A DNA stretch of 64,000 nt from Deinococcus sp. Arct2-2 (GCF_004801315.1 NZ_SSNW01000013.1:1-64000); one strand, 5' to 3'; positions 18,205-27,477 are shown, numbered from the stretch's first letter. The notes: generated by a model from the sequence alone, not told the origin. Translations and numbers: made by a program.

Positions 18205-20568
18205 ATGACTTCCCTCCGCTCCTCACCCTCTGCGTCACCCCCATCTTCAAGGTCTGACATGCCCGACAAGCCAGCGCAGACCCACAGTATTCAGGCTGAA
18301 AAGTTTGGCATGACCCCAGTGACGGGCGGCGAAATGGGGCAGCGGATCAGGGAATTCGATTGGGCGGCGACGCCGTTGGGTACACCTGAACAGTGGCCCG
18401 CCGAGTTACGCACCTGCCTGAACCTGATGTTGGCTTCTCAGCAGCCGATGTTCGTGGGCTGGACGCACGACATGATTGGGTTGTACAACGACGCCTACCG
18501 GGTGTTGCTCGGGCAAGAAAAACATCCGGCAGCGCTGGGGGCACGGCTGGCCGACACCTTTGGCGAGGATGCTTACCCGGCCCTAAAGCCCGTCTACGAC
18601 GCCTTACTCAACGGCGGTGTACCTTTTGCCGCCGAGGGCGCTCTGGTGCCGCTGAACCGCGACGGCTACCTAGAAGAATGTTATTTCGATTTTGCCTATA
18701 CACCTATCTATAGAGCACCTGTGTACGGGACGAGCGGCAAGGTAGACGGCCTCTTTGTGGCCTGTACCGAAGTGTCCGAACGGGTGATTGGAGAGCGGCG
18801 CACCCATACGCTGGCCCGCCTGACCGCCAACGTGGTGGGCACGCAAACCGCGCAGGAAGTGGCCGGGGCAATTTGCGACACCCTGACCGAAAATCCGCAC
18901 GACGCGCCCATGGCCTTGTTGTACCTTCCCGGCCCGGCGGAGAACGCGCACCACCCGGAAGGTTTGCATTTGGCGGCAGCCACTCGTTTGGAAGAGGTGC
19001 TTGCGGCGGGCGCACCCGAACGCTTGCCTCACCCTGAGAACTCAACAGACCTGCAATTGTTGTCCGGCGTTCCGCCGTTTCCCGCTCCGACTTGGCCGGA
19101 ACCCGTGACTCAGGTGGCGGCGTTGCCCTTACTCCACAACGACGGGAGTACCTTGCTGGGCCTGCTGGTGGTGGGCCTGAATCCCCGCAAAAAGTTTGAC
19201 GAAGCGTACCAGGCGTTTTTGCAATTGTTGCGTGGGCAAGCCGCCTCGGCCCTGATGAGCGCCTACGCTTTTGCCCTAGAACGGGCACATGTAGAGCAGG
19301 CGCGGCAGCAAGCCGAACTCTTGGCCCGCCAGAATGCCCAACTTGAAGCCCGTGCCCGTGCGCTGCAAGGCTTTAGCGACCTGACCCGCGACCTGAACGT
19401 GAATGCGCCGCCACACGCACTCGCGCAGCGGGCATTAGCAGGACTGATGACGCTGCTCCCTGAAGGCTACGCTTCATATTTTGAGCTCAAAAATGGCCGT
19501 TGGTACGAGCAGGCCCGCGCCGGACACTACGGCGATCCCGGCCTAGAGGCGGCAGTGGCGGCGGGCCTTCCCTACGAGGCGACCCACCATCTGCGCGTTC
19601 CGTGGGAAACGGAGCAGCCCTTTTATCAGAGTCGTTACGACGCCGACACCGACAGTTTGCCGGGCAACACGTCGCATGCGCAGGCCACCGCCTGTTTGCC
19701 CGTGCTGGCTTCCGGACGCCCCATCGGGATTATCGGCTGCGGCCTGTTTGCGGGACGAATGTGGAGCGCCGAAGACCGCGCCGTTGTCGAAACCATCGTG
19801 CAGAGTCTGGGCCTCGCCATCGAGGGAGCGCAGGGAGTCGCCGCCCTCCAGCAGCGCACCGCCGAATTGGTCAGGTCCAATGCAGAGTTGGAACGGTTTG
19901 CATCGGTGGCCTCGCACGATCTGCAAGAACCGCTGAGAACCATTACCAGCTTCAGCGAGCTTCTCCGGAAGCGGCACGGCGACGACCTCAACGACAGCGC
20001 CCTGAAATATCTGGACTTTATTCAGCGCGGCGGCCAGCAGATGAAAGCCCTCGTCGACGATTTGTTGGCCTTCTCGCGCCTGTCGGAACAGATCACGGCT
20101 TACGGAGCAGTCTCCAGTCTCGACGCTGTTCGGGCCGCACAGCAGCGCCTCAGCGGATCGGTGGCCGAGGCCGGGGCGCACCTTCAGACTGCCGCCTTGC
20201 CGGTGGTGTGCGGCGACCTGCCCCGGCTCACACAGCTGTTTCAAAACCTGTTGGGCAATGCCCTCAAATTCCGGCGGGAAGGGACTGAGCCTGAAATCAT
20301 GGTTACCGCAGAGCAGGAAGGCACGTTCTGGCACTTCCGCGTCACCGACAACGGCATTGGCATGGAGCCGGAGGCCTTCGAGCAGGTGTTCGTCATGTTC
20401 AAGCGGCTGCACGCCCGCGACGAATATCAGGGCACGGGCCTAGGCCTCGCTATTTGCCAGCGCATCGTGGAAGATCACGGGGGCCGCATCTGGGTGGAGT
20501 CGGTTCCGGAACAGGGCAGCACCTTTCATTTCACATTACCCGGCCCTTCAGAAGCACACCAGACCTGA
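18205..20568 (+). CDS. Sensor histidine kinase (PAS-GAF-GAF-HisKA-HATPase)
   Basis: This is a 787-residue soluble kinase. Residues about 38-195 form a PAS domain of the type opening with GGEMGQRIREFDWAATPLG. Two GAF-type segments follow (about 200-360 and 390-540; the second holds a GYASYFELKNGRWYEQARAG motif like those of the neighbouring kinases). The DHp has ASVASHDLQEPLRTITSF with the His near 571. The HATPase has NLLGNALKFRR, DNGIGMEPEAF and GTGLGLAICQRI. All boxes are intact. It belongs to the same ASHDLQEPLR subfamily as the 10894 and 25671 kinases, which usually signal to single-domain receivers. None is adjacent. The start at ATG 18205 has only a weak AGGCAG upstream; a second ATG lies 18 codons in. 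Confidence 0.9.
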   Translation: MTSLRSSPSASPPSSRSDMPDKPAQTHSIQAEKFGMTPVTGGEMGQRIREFDWAATPLGTPEQWPAELRTCLNLMLASQQPMFVGWTHDMIGLYNDAYRVLLGQEKHPAALGARLADTFGEDAYPALKPVYDALLNGGVPFAAEGALVPLNRDGYLEECYFDFAYTPIYRAPVYGTSGKVDGLFVACTEVSERVIGERRTHTLARLTANVVGTQTAQEVAGAICDTLTENPHDAPMALLYLPGPAENAHHPEGLHLAAATRLEEVLAAGAPERLPHPENSTDLQLLSGVPPFPAPTWPEPVTQVAALPLLHNDGSTLLGLLVVGLNPRKKFDEAYQAFLQLLRGQAASALMSAYAFALERAHVEQARQQAELLARQNAQLEARARALQGFSDLTRDLNVNAPPHALAQRALAGLMTLLPEGYASYFELKNGRWYEQARAGHYGDPGLEAAVAAGLPYEATHHLRVPWETEQPFYQSRYDADTDSLPGNTSHAQATACLPVLASGRPIGIIGCGLFAGRMWSAEDRAVVETIVQSLGLAIEGAQGVAALQQRTAELVRSNAELERFASVASHDLQEPLRTITSFSELLRKRHGDDLNDSALKYLDFIQRGGQQMKALVDDLLAFSRLSEQITAYGAVSSLDAVRAAQQRLSGSVAEAGAHLQTAALPVVCGDLPRLTQLFQNLLGNALKFRREGTEPEIMVTAEQEGTFWHFRVTDNGIGMEPEAFEQVFVMFKRLHARDEYQGTGLGLAICQRIVEDHGGRIWVESVPEQGSTFHFTLPGPSEAHQT

Positions 20569-20810
20569 TACGGAACGGCGGCCCCGTTTGGGAGACAACT
20601 CTAAACACTGCTTCGGCTCAGGCCTTTGCTCGCTTAACCCGAGGTTGTTGACCTCGTCGTCATCGGCGCGGCTCTCTCCTCCCCAATTCGTAGTTTAATG
20701 GGGGCCTCGACAGTCGGCTCACGGGATTCGGTGTCTTTTGGGGCACACGGAGAAGCTTCTTGGTGGAACGCTCGGTTCGTAGGGGCGGCCCTCTGTTTTG
20801 GAGTGAATCT

Positions 20811-21881
20811 ATGGCTGACACGCCCCCACCAGAAATGATCGTTCGGCAGGCCAGCCCAGCCAATCTGGAATTTCCGTTTCACACTTTGTCGGAACGCCTG
20901 ACACCGCCGGGCATGTTTTATGTTCGCAGTCATTTTCCGGTGCCCCAACTGGACGCTGCCGAGTGGCGATTGGAGGTTGGAGGGCTGACCGAACAGCCCT
21001 TGTGCCTGAGCTTGGCGGACTTGGAGGCCATGACTCCGCGTACCCTTACCGCGACGTTGGAATGTGCGGGCAACAGCCGCTCGTTTTTGAGACCCAAGGT
21101 GGAGGGCGTGGCGTGGGAACTGGGCGCAGTCAGTACCGCCGAGTGGACGGGCGTGCCGCTGGCTGCCGTGCTGGAGCGGGCCGGAGTACTACCGGGGGCA
21201 GTAGAAGTGGTGCTGTGCGGCGCAGACCGGGGCTGTTTGGAGGAGCCCGCCAAAACGCCCGGCGTCATCGCCTACGAACGCAGTCTTCCGCTCGGCAAGG
21301 CGCAAAACGACGTGCTATTGGTGTATGCCATGAACGGCCAACCGCTGACGCCGCAGCATGGATTCCCAGTGCGGGCCATCGTGCCGGGTTGGTACGGCAT
21401 GGCTTCCGTCAAATGGCTGACCGGAATTTATGTGACGAACACGCCCTTTCAGGGGTTTTTTCAGACCCTAGACTATTCGTATTGGCAGCATCGCGGCCCC
21501 CTGTCGCCCCAGATGACGCCTCTGTCGGTGATGCGGGTGAAGGCCCAGATCGCCCGACCTGCCCCCGGTGAAACCCTTGCTGCCGGACAGCCGTACATCA
21601 TCACGGGCGCGGCGTGGACGGGAGAAGCTGAGATTACACGGGTAGAGGTGAGTACAGACGGCGGCCTCCACTGGGCCGAAGCTGAACTGACCGACCCCGC
21701 CGAGTCGCATGTGTGGCGGCGCTGGCGCTTCGCGTGGCAGACGCCCAGTACGCCGGGCAAGGCCACACTGCTGGCCCGCGCCACCGATTCGGCAGGCTGC
21801 ACCCAACCCACGCAGCACGCGCCGGGGCAGGGTAAATATATGATTACTTTTCCGCTGCCTATTGCGGTGAGGGTGGAATAG
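20811..21881 (+). CDS. Sulfite-oxidase-like molybdopterin oxidoreductase
   Basis: The 356-residue protein belongs to the sulfite oxidase family. The molybdopterin domain comprises about residues 25-235, with the Mo-ligand Cys85 in ATLECAGNSR and the cofactor-binding stretches QPLTPQHGFPVRAIVPGWYG and VKWLTGI. A C-terminal dimerisation (Mo-co_dimer) Ig-like domain follows (about 245-350). There is no Tat signal or heme domain, so a cytoplasmic enzyme with an unknown electron acceptor is likely, and the substrate is not certain to be sulfite. The ATG at 20811 is chosen because GGAGTG lies seven bases upstream; the longer in-frame TTG start has no such site. It converges on the DUF2239 gene with only three bases between the stops. 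Confidence 0.88.
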   Translation: MADTPPPEMIVRQASPANLEFPFHTLSERLTPPGMFYVRSHFPVPQLDAAEWRLEVGGLTEQPLCLSLADLEAMTPRTLTATLECAGNSRSFLRPKVEGVAWELGAVSTAEWTGVPLAAVLERAGVLPGAVEVVLCGADRGCLEEPAKTPGVIAYERSLPLGKAQNDVLLVYAMNGQPLTPQHGFPVRAIVPGWYGMASVKWLTGIYVTNTPFQGFFQTLDYSYWQHRGPLSPQMTPLSVMRVKAQIARPAPGETLAAGQPYIITGAAWTGEAEITRVEVSTDGGLHWAEAELTDPAESHVWRRWRFAWQTPSTPGKATLLARATDSAGCTQPTQHAPGQGKYMITFPLPIAVRVE

Positions 21882-21884
21882 GGG

Positions 21885-22496
21885 CTATTCGGACGGCGTC
21901 CCTTCGCCGCTCGGGTCAGCGAACACAGGCGCGGCCAGATGCAGTGCGTGACGGCGAATATCAGCGGGCCAATCGGCGCTGTGGGCTACAAACCCCGCTT
22001 GATCGCGGGCATACAGGGCGCGTGAGGCGGCTTCGAAGTGCGGCAGATTTCCGGCCATCGCCCCTAGAAAACGGTCTGCGGCGGCCTGAGCCTGTTGTAC
22101 CCGCTCCTGGCCGGGGTTTTGTTTGCGGGCCTCGTCTACCAAGCGGCGCAAGGTGGCCGACGCCCCGCCCCGCTGAAGTTCCAGCCAGTCCCAGTGACGC
22201 GGCAACAACGAGATCTCACGCGAAACAATGCCCAGTTTCGGGCGTCCGGGGCCAGCTTTGGCAGGCGCAGAGGCCGGAGCGCTTGGCAACGGCGCTTCCC
22301 GCTCCAGCACCTCGGACAGTGTGCCACGTAGGTTGAAATCGGCCTGCCTCCCACTGCGGTCTTCAAAAATCAGAATGGACGATGCGGCGTCAAGTGAATC
22401 CGCTTGAGTTTTCAACTCGGTCAGGACATCGTGCAGAGAGCCTGTGAGAAGGTGCAGGGAGCCATGAAAGGCTGTGTAGGTGGGCAATTCGTCCAT
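21885..22496 (-). CDS. DUF2239 family protein
   Basis: The 203-residue protein matches the DUF2239 pattern: an N-terminal YTAFHGSLHLLTGSL segment, ILIFEDRSGRQADFNLRGT, an Ala/Pro linker, and the conserved GRPKLGIVSREISLLPRHWDWL (about 94-115) followed by a helical [16 protein letters not shown]. The function of the family is unknown; the basic GRPKLG stretch and helical C-terminus suggest nucleic-acid or protein binding (inference). There is no signal peptide. The ATG at 22496 is fixed by a near-consensus promoter whose -10 box ends six bases before it, so the mRNA should be leaderless. Two near-palindromic 18-base elements overlap the -10 and -35 boxes, so the gene is probably tightly repressed. 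Confidence 0.85.
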   Translation of the reverse strand: MDELPTYTAFHGSLHLLTGSLHDVLTELKTQADSLDAASSILIFEDRSGRQADFNLRGTLSEVLEREAPLPSAPASAPAKAGPGRPKLGIVSREISLLPRHWDWLELQRGGASATLRRLVDEARKQNPGQERVQQAQAAADRFLGAMAGNLPHFEAASRALYARDQAGFVAHSADWPADIRRHALHLAAPVFADPSGEGTPSE

Positions 22497-22502
22497 AGCA
22501 GG

Positions 22503-22548
22503 ATTCTATCCGGGTAAAATAAAGATGTCAATTTTATCCGGGTAGAAT
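22503..22548 (-). promoter_or_regulatory. Leaderless promoter with two overlapping operator-like dyads
   Basis: On the minus strand TTGACA (22531-22526), a 17-base spacer and TAGAAT (22508-22503) form a strong promoter, with the ATG six bases beyond. Two 18-base near-palindromes of form ATTYTATCCGGGTARAAT lie at 22503-22520 and 22531-22548, 28 bases apart centre to centre. One covers the -10 and the other touches the -35. This is a classical repressor layout; the regulator is not identified. Confidence 0.75.
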
Positions 22549-22551
22549 AAA

Positions 22552-23087
22552 TGGCTTAGGCTCAAACGTCACGGTAAGTTGCTGTGAAGGTACGTAGCTA
22601 AAAAGTATGGCTGTGGGTCACGTTGGCAACTTGGTTTTCCTTCCAAGAAGTTCCAGACCAGCCCCAGTTCCCTGTGGGAAGCAGCGAATTGGCGTGCAAT
22701 GCCGAACACAATATTCTGCGTGTCACACGAGGAAAATTTTGTCCCAAGCTGCGACACGGAAGTGATAACGCCTGCTTTTCAACTCGGCTGATGGCCCTCG
22801 GAGCAATGGCTACGGACTTGGGACTTTTGTCTACGGATAAATCGTATTCCGTACCGTCAAATCCGCTCCATACCAAACTTTCCTATTTAAACTAGAGAGC
22901 AGCCAATTAAAGCTTGTTCTCAGGAATGACTCATTGTACTGGGGCGTACTTTGATAGAAGAGAATGCCTATTAAATTTCATTTGTCGGTAGAGTAGACAA
23001 TTTTAAGAACCAAGACGCAGTTTTACGAAGCCCTCTCCCTTTGTCATACCAAAGGGTAAGCTTTCTATAGTTTCCGGAGGATTTACT
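22552..23087. other. Unassigned region, possibly decayed sequence
   Basis: Open frames of about 90 codons exist on both strands (22623-22895 plus, 22598-22876 minus), but neither has a recognisable domain or ribosome site, and base composition is lower in GC than nearby genes. A hairpin TACGGA/TCCGTA with a ten-base loop lies near 22833-22854. This may be a degraded mobile element. The right end (after about 23040) is the leader of the fasciclin gene. Confidence 0.4.
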
Positions 23088-23567
23088 ATGAAGAAGATGC
23101 TTGTTTTGACTGCCATGATGTTTGCTACACCTGCCTTCGCCGGAGGCGGAAGCGCCGTGCCCACTGGCAACACCATTGCCGCTATCGTGTCCAACGACCC
23201 GAATTTCAGCACCCTCTTGACGGCTGTGCAGGCCGCAGGATTGGCGAGCACCCTCAGCAGCGCTGGCCCGTTCACGGTATTTGCACCGACCAACGCCGCG
23301 TTTGCCAAAGTGCCACAAGACCAACTGACGGCCCTCCTGAACGACCCAGCCGCTCTGAAGGCATTGCTGCTGTACCACGTCGTACCGGGCCGCGTCACTG
23401 CCGCTCAGGTGGTCACATTGAGTACCGCCAAAACAGTGAACGGAGCCAACGTGACCATTGCGGTCAACGGCGGTACGGTATCTATCAACGACGCGACGGT
23501 GACGAAGACGGATATTGCAGCCAGCAACGGCATCATTCATGTCATCGATACTGTGTTGATGCCCTGA
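23088..23567 (+). CDS. Secreted fasciclin (FAS1) domain protein
   Basis: The 159-residue protein has a signal peptide MKKMLVLTAMMFATPAFA cleaved before GGGSA. The rest is one FAS1 domain, with H1 motif GPFTVFAPTNAAFAKVP (about 61-77) and H2 motif NGIIHVIDTVLMP at the C-terminus, plus YHVVPG between them. FAS1 domains act in adhesion or extracellular matrix binding. The protein is expected at the cell surface or outside it. A strong CGGAGG site precedes the ATG. The gene stands alone and is followed by a terminator, which suggests high, independent expression. Confidence 0.93.
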   Translation: MKKMLVLTAMMFATPAFAGGGSAVPTGNTIAAIVSNDPNFSTLLTAVQAAGLASTLSSAGPFTVFAPTNAAFAKVPQDQLTALLNDPAALKALLLYHVVPGRVTAAQVVTLSTAKTVNGANVTIAVNGGTVSINDATVTKTDIAASNGIIHVIDTVLMP

Positions 23568-23590
23568 ACAAGGCACCAAATAATTGAGAC

Positions 23591-23628
23591 GGGGAGTGGC
23601 GGCCAACCGGCTGTTTCTCCCCTTCTTT
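23591..23628 (+). terminator. Terminator after the fasciclin gene
   Basis: GGGGAG (23591-23596) pairs with CTCCCC (23617-23622), with a weaker inner GCCGGTT-like stem, followed by TTCTTTGTTTC. It lies 24 bases after the stop codon. Confidence 0.6.
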
Positions 23629-23768
23629 GTTTCGTAGGAGTAAGTTTTAATTCATAACACGGATTCCACATCATTTCCTGAAATCCTTCCTATACCTAGC
23701 CGTTTCGCTTGGATCAACAGCCAAATCAGACGTCTTTTCACCGAAATATGCTCAAGAGGATACGCCTT

Positions 23769-25064
23769 ATGCTCTGTTCGCCGTTTCGCCTATCACAATC
23801 TCAGGGTTTTAAGATTTTGGGTGCATTGGTCTTGCTTGGGGCGCTCTGCTCTTGCAACCCCGCTCCCCGCACTGCGGCTGTTCCGGCCTCTGTTCCACTT
23901 GGCTCTCCCCCACCAGTTGCCGAATCTGCGGCTGTTGAGACAGTGAGAGAGCCGCAACCTGCAAAGATTCAGTTGCTCTGGAGCGTTCCGGAACCCGTGC
24001 TGCGCGGTGAGCAGGTGTCACGCCCATTGGTTCACCGCTCGCTGAGCCTCCCGCTGACGGCCCAACAACTGGGTCAGGTCAGAGCCGATGGCAACGTGAA
24101 TGCCCTCCGGCCCGCACTGAAAGCGGTATTTGCCCAAATTGAAGCACGTCAACCGCGTGATCTCCGTTTCGTGAGGCAAGCGGGAGGTTGGGTCGGTCAG
24201 GCGCAAACGGGCTGGAAGGTGAATCGCGACAAGACCGAAGCCGCGTTGCTGCGTGCCGTGCAGCAGGGCGAATCAAGCACCAATGTATCGGTAGCGTTGG
24301 TGGCCCCACGACGCAGTGTGGCTTGGGCAGCTGGTCAGGGATTGGCGTATATCGGCACCGGAACATCGTCGTTTACGGGCAGTCCCGAATTCCGAGTCCA
24401 CAATGTCCGGGTGGGGGCCAGCCGGGTAAACGGCGAGTGGCTGGCCCCCGGCGCAGAATTCAATTTCAATGCTTCCCTTGGCCCAATCAGCGCCAGCACG
24501 GGCTTTAGGCAAGGCTACGTGGTCACTGGCAATACCCTGAGCGTGGAAGATGGCGGCGGCGTATGCCAAGTCAGCACAACAGTGTTCCGGGCGGCTTTCG
24601 GTGCCGGACTGCCCATTACCGAGCGGCACGCGCATTCGTATCAGGTGGGCTATTACGGCGCTCCGGGCTTAGACGCCGCCGTGTACGCCCCCGCCAAAAA
24701 TCTGCGTTGGCGCAACGATACCGCAGGATTTATGCTGATTCAGGCCGACTGGGATGTGAAGGCCGCTCGCCTCAGCGTGCATCTGTTTGGCCGCCCGGAT
24801 GGAAGAACCGTGCAGATCGGTGCGCCCAAACTCTCCGGTACCCGCACCGCGCCGCCGCCCACCTTTATTGCCGATTCCAAAATGGCGGCAGGCACAGTCC
24901 GCCGAATAGACATGCCCGCAGCGGGGGCACAGGTCACCGTGGCCCGGCAGATTAAATTTGCAGACGGCAAGCTGCGGCGCGAAGTGGTATCCAGTACTTA
25001 CCGAGCATGGGGCGGCGTTTTTGCTGTGCCGAAAGGTGACAGCCGCCTTGATACCTCAAACTGA
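23769..25064 (+). CDS. VanW-domain lipoprotein
   Basis: The 431-residue protein has a basic N-terminus, a hydrophobic stretch and a lipobox-like LCSC, giving a lipid-anchored surface protein. The VanW domain lies in the second half: IGTGTSSFTGSPEFRVHNVR, GEWLAPGAEFNFNASLGPIS, the signature GNTLSVEDGGGVCQVSTTVF, and ITERHAHSYQVGYYGAPGLD. VanW proteins were first seen in vancomycin-resistance clusters, but their biochemical role is unknown; here no van genes are present, so a cell-wall function is only an inference. The ATG at 23769 is preferred for its AGAGGA site eight bases upstream; another in-frame ATG at 23748 and a TTG at 23709 lack one. Confidence 0.85.
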   Translation: MLCSPFRLSQSQGFKILGALVLLGALCSCNPAPRTAAVPASVPLGSPPPVAESAAVETVREPQPAKIQLLWSVPEPVLRGEQVSRPLVHRSLSLPLTAQQLGQVRADGNVNALRPALKAVFAQIEARQPRDLRFVRQAGGWVGQAQTGWKVNRDKTEAALLRAVQQGESSTNVSVALVAPRRSVAWAAGQGLAYIGTGTSSFTGSPEFRVHNVRVGASRVNGEWLAPGAEFNFNASLGPISASTGFRQGYVVTGNTLSVEDGGGVCQVSTTVFRAAFGAGLPITERHAHSYQVGYYGAPGLDAAVYAPAKNLRWRNDTAGFMLIQADWDVKAARLSVHLFGRPDGRTVQIGAPKLSGTRTAPPPTFIADSKMAAGTVRRIDMPAAGAQVTVARQIKFADGKLRREVVSSTYRAWGGVFAVPKGDSRLDTSN

Positions 25065-25120
25065 ATGAATCAAACTCGGCGGCCCTACACGGAAGATACG
25101 GGGCGCTAAAGCAACACAGC

Positions 25121-25558
25121 TCAGGGTTTGGCTTTAGGAGACAAGGCTACGATAGAAAACCAGAATGTCTCAAAAGATTTGATGACTTCTACAAACTCGC
25201 TGATGGTCACGGGCTTGGGAATATAGGCATTGGCGTGCAGGTTGTAGCTCCGCCAAATGTCACTTTCCGCCCGCGAAGTCGTGAGGACAATGACCGGAAT
25301 ATTGCGGAGATACTGATCGAGTTTCAGAACATCCAACACTTCCAGCCCACTCATGCGCGGCATATTCAGGTCGAGCAAGATGACGTCTGGCGTGGGCTTT
25401 TCTGTATATGGCCCTTCTCGCCGCAAGAAACGCAGGGCTTCTACACCGTCTTTAGCCACATGCAATTGGTGGGGAAAGTCGGCCTCTGTAAACGCTTCTT
25501 CCGTCAACATCACATCGGCAGGATTGTCTTCGACCAGCAAAATTTCAATAGACTTCAT
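25121..25558 (-). CDS. Single-domain response regulator (CheY/Rcp1-like)
   Basis: The 145-residue protein is only a receiver domain. Acidic pocket E10-D11, phospho-acceptor Asp63 in ILLDLNMPRMSG, Thr93-Thr94 in VLTTSRAESD and Lys115 in YIPKPV are all present. The sequence start ILLVEDNPADVMLTEEAF is typical of Rcp1-type regulators that pair with phytochrome-like kinases. There is no output domain, so it passes phosphate or binds a partner. It lies 112 bases downstream of the 25671-27317 kinase on the same strand and is its likely partner. The ATG at 25558 has CAGGAG seven bases upstream; a longer open frame from 25645 lacks a site. Confidence 0.93.
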   Translation of the reverse strand: MKSIEILLVEDNPADVMLTEEAFTEADFPHQLHVAKDGVEALRFLRREGPYTEKPTPDVILLDLNMPRMSGLEVLDVLKLDQYLRNIPVIVLTTSRAESDIWRSYNLHANAYIPKPVTISEFVEVIKSFETFWFSIVALSPKAKP

Positions 25559-25670
25559 AGGTACTCCTGAGCGGGGACTGAATTGGTCTGACGGGACTGA
25601 TAAGACGGAAGTGGTCAGCCAAATAAAGGGCAATAGACGGGACAAATTGTAGCCGATGAGGACGGGTCAT

Positions 25671-27317
25671 TTAAAACGGGGCCGTCGAAGGGGGATCTGG
25701 CTCCAGCTTGCCTTCGGCGCCCGCAGGCAAGAGAGGATTTGAAGACCGCCCAAGACTCGCGGGAGCGTGTGGAACGGTAAAAGAGAACACGCTGCCTTGG
25801 CCCAACACGCTGTTGAGACTGAGCGTTCCGCCGTGCTGCTCTACGGCGGTGCGGGTCACCGCTAGGCCTATGCCGCTGCCCTCATATTCGCTGGGGCCGT
25901 GCAACCGTTGAAACACCCCAAAAATCCGGTCATGGTACTGAGGTTCGATGCCGATGCCGTTGTCGTGTACGCAAACCGTCCAGTGGGTTCCGTCATCTTG
26001 GGCCGATACGCTGACATGCGCTGGCCGTCCCTCGGCACGAAACTTCAGGGCATTGCCGATCAGGTTCAAAAAGACATGCCGCAGAAGTTCGGGGTTGCCC
26101 CATACGACAGGCATGGACTCTACCCGGACCTCTGCGCCCTGAATTTGGAGTTGCAGGTCGTCCAACACCTGCGCCACGATTTCGGCGGTGTTGACTGCAC
26201 TAAAATTGCGTCCGCTTTGCCGAACCCGCGAATAGGCCAGCAAGTCTTGAATCAGGTATTTGAGGCGCTGGGTGGCCGAAATGGTGAACGCAATGTACTG
26301 GTCGGCGCGTTCGTCAAGTTGGCCCGTGTAGCGCTTAGAGAGCAGTTCCGTATAACTGCCGATGGTTCTGAGCGGCTCCTGAAGGTCATGGCTGGCCACA
26401 TACGCAAACTGCTCTAACTCGCGGTTGCTGCGCTCTAGCGCGGTGTTGGTGGTTCGGAGCGCCTGCTCACGCTCTTTGACGGCCCCCGCCATGATCTGAA
26501 ATTGCTGCCCCAGTTCACGCAGTTCCAGCAGAGGCGTGGGCGGAAGGCGGTCATCGTAATCGCCCGCCGCCATCTGCCGCGCCCGCGCCGTCACGTCCTG
26601 CACGTTGCCCGCTACTGTTCTGGCCGCCCGGATTGCGGTCAGGATCAAGAGCAAAACACTGAGCAGCAAGCCCAGCAACGTCACCGCCCGCACGTTGCGG
26701 AGGGTGGCGGTACTCGACAGGAGCGCCGCGTTCAAGCGGGCATTTTCTCTGGACTGCATGGCATTCAGCGTTTGCCGCGCCTCGTCCAGCGTGCGTTTGC
26801 CGCTGCCGTCGCTGACCAATTTGACGGCCGCATCCAAGCTTTCCCGGCGGGCCGCAATTTCGGGGAGAGCCGCCTGACGGTCCCACGCGCCGATCAGGAG
26901 AGCGACCCGGTTCAAATCCACCCGCTGCTGATCGGTCACGCTGGACTTACGGAGCGCCTCGATATGACCGGGAAAGATTTTTTTGGTGTTCGTGTATGGC
27001 TGCAAAAAGGATTGCATACCGGTGATGACGTAGCCGCGTTGCCCCCGCTCTAGATCGGCAGTATCGCGCAGGAGCATCGTGATCAGGGTCAGCCGCGCCT
27101 GAGCCTCACTGACCAGTGCGGCGCTCCGGGCATTGCGGTCTACGGCCACCAAGACCGACACGCCCACGCCCAGCAACAACAGCAGCGGCAACCAAAACGG
27201 CCTCAGGATAAAGCTGATCAGCGGTTGGCCGGGTGACGTGTACTGAGCTGGATCACCCCGCTCCTGTCTGGACGGATCGGCAGGAGCGGCACTGAGAGGA
27301 CGATCCGGGGCCGACAT
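25671..27317 (-). CDS. Membrane histidine kinase (CHASE3-HAMP-HisKA-HATPase)
   Basis: The 548-residue kinase has a first membrane helix (about 38-57), an extracytoplasmic CHASE3 domain (about 60-210, with DLERGQRGYVITG and YTNTKKIFPGHIEAL), a second helix (about 212-228), and a HAMP-like linker with TARARQMAAGDYDDRLP. The DHp has YVASHDLQEPLRTIGSYTELL with the His near 310, and the HATPase has NLIGNALKFRAE, DNGIGIEPQYHD and GSGIGLAVTRTA. It senses an unknown external or membrane signal. The receiver-only gene downstream completes a two-component pair. The start at ATG 27317 has no strong ribosome site. Confidence 0.92.
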   Translation of the reverse strand: MSAPDRPLSAAPADPSRQERGDPAQYTSPGQPLISFILRPFWLPLLLLLGVGVSVLVAVDRNARSAALVSEAQARLTLITMLLRDTADLERGQRGYVITGMQSFLQPYTNTKKIFPGHIEALRKSSVTDQQRVDLNRVALLIGAWDRQAALPEIAARRESLDAAVKLVSDGSGKRTLDEARQTLNAMQSRENARLNAALLSSTATLRNVRAVTLLGLLLSVLLLILTAIRAARTVAGNVQDVTARARQMAAGDYDDRLPPTPLLELRELGQQFQIMAGAVKEREQALRTTNTALERSNRELEQFAYVASHDLQEPLRTIGSYTELLSKRYTGQLDERADQYIAFTISATQRLKYLIQDLLAYSRVRQSGRNFSAVNTAEIVAQVLDDLQLQIQGAEVRVESMPVVWGNPELLRHVFLNLIGNALKFRAEGRPAHVSVSAQDDGTHWTVCVHDNGIGIEPQYHDRIFGVFQRLHGPSEYEGSGIGLAVTRTAVEQHGGTLSLNSVLGQGSVFSFTVPHAPASLGRSSNPLLPAGAEGKLEPDPPSTAPF

Positions 27318-27477
27318 TCCGTAAAAGTTTAGAAGAAAGGCGGTGACCTCGCTGTACTTTTTTAGTGGTCTGAGACAAATATCACGTCTGGATTCTGTGG
27401 TTTAGAACGTTGACTAGGCTGAGGCCTGCCCTCTAACCAACGTTGTGACCGGGCAGCAAGGAGCTGTAAAGCAGCAG

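Noticed and set aside
20640..20656. Hairpin CGAGGT/ACCTCG after the 18205 kinase
   Set aside because: Six-base stem without a T-run; too weak to call a terminator.
22623..22895. 90-codon plus-strand ORF
   Set aside because: No ribosome site or known domain, and an equally long frame exists on the other strand; kept only as unassigned sequence.
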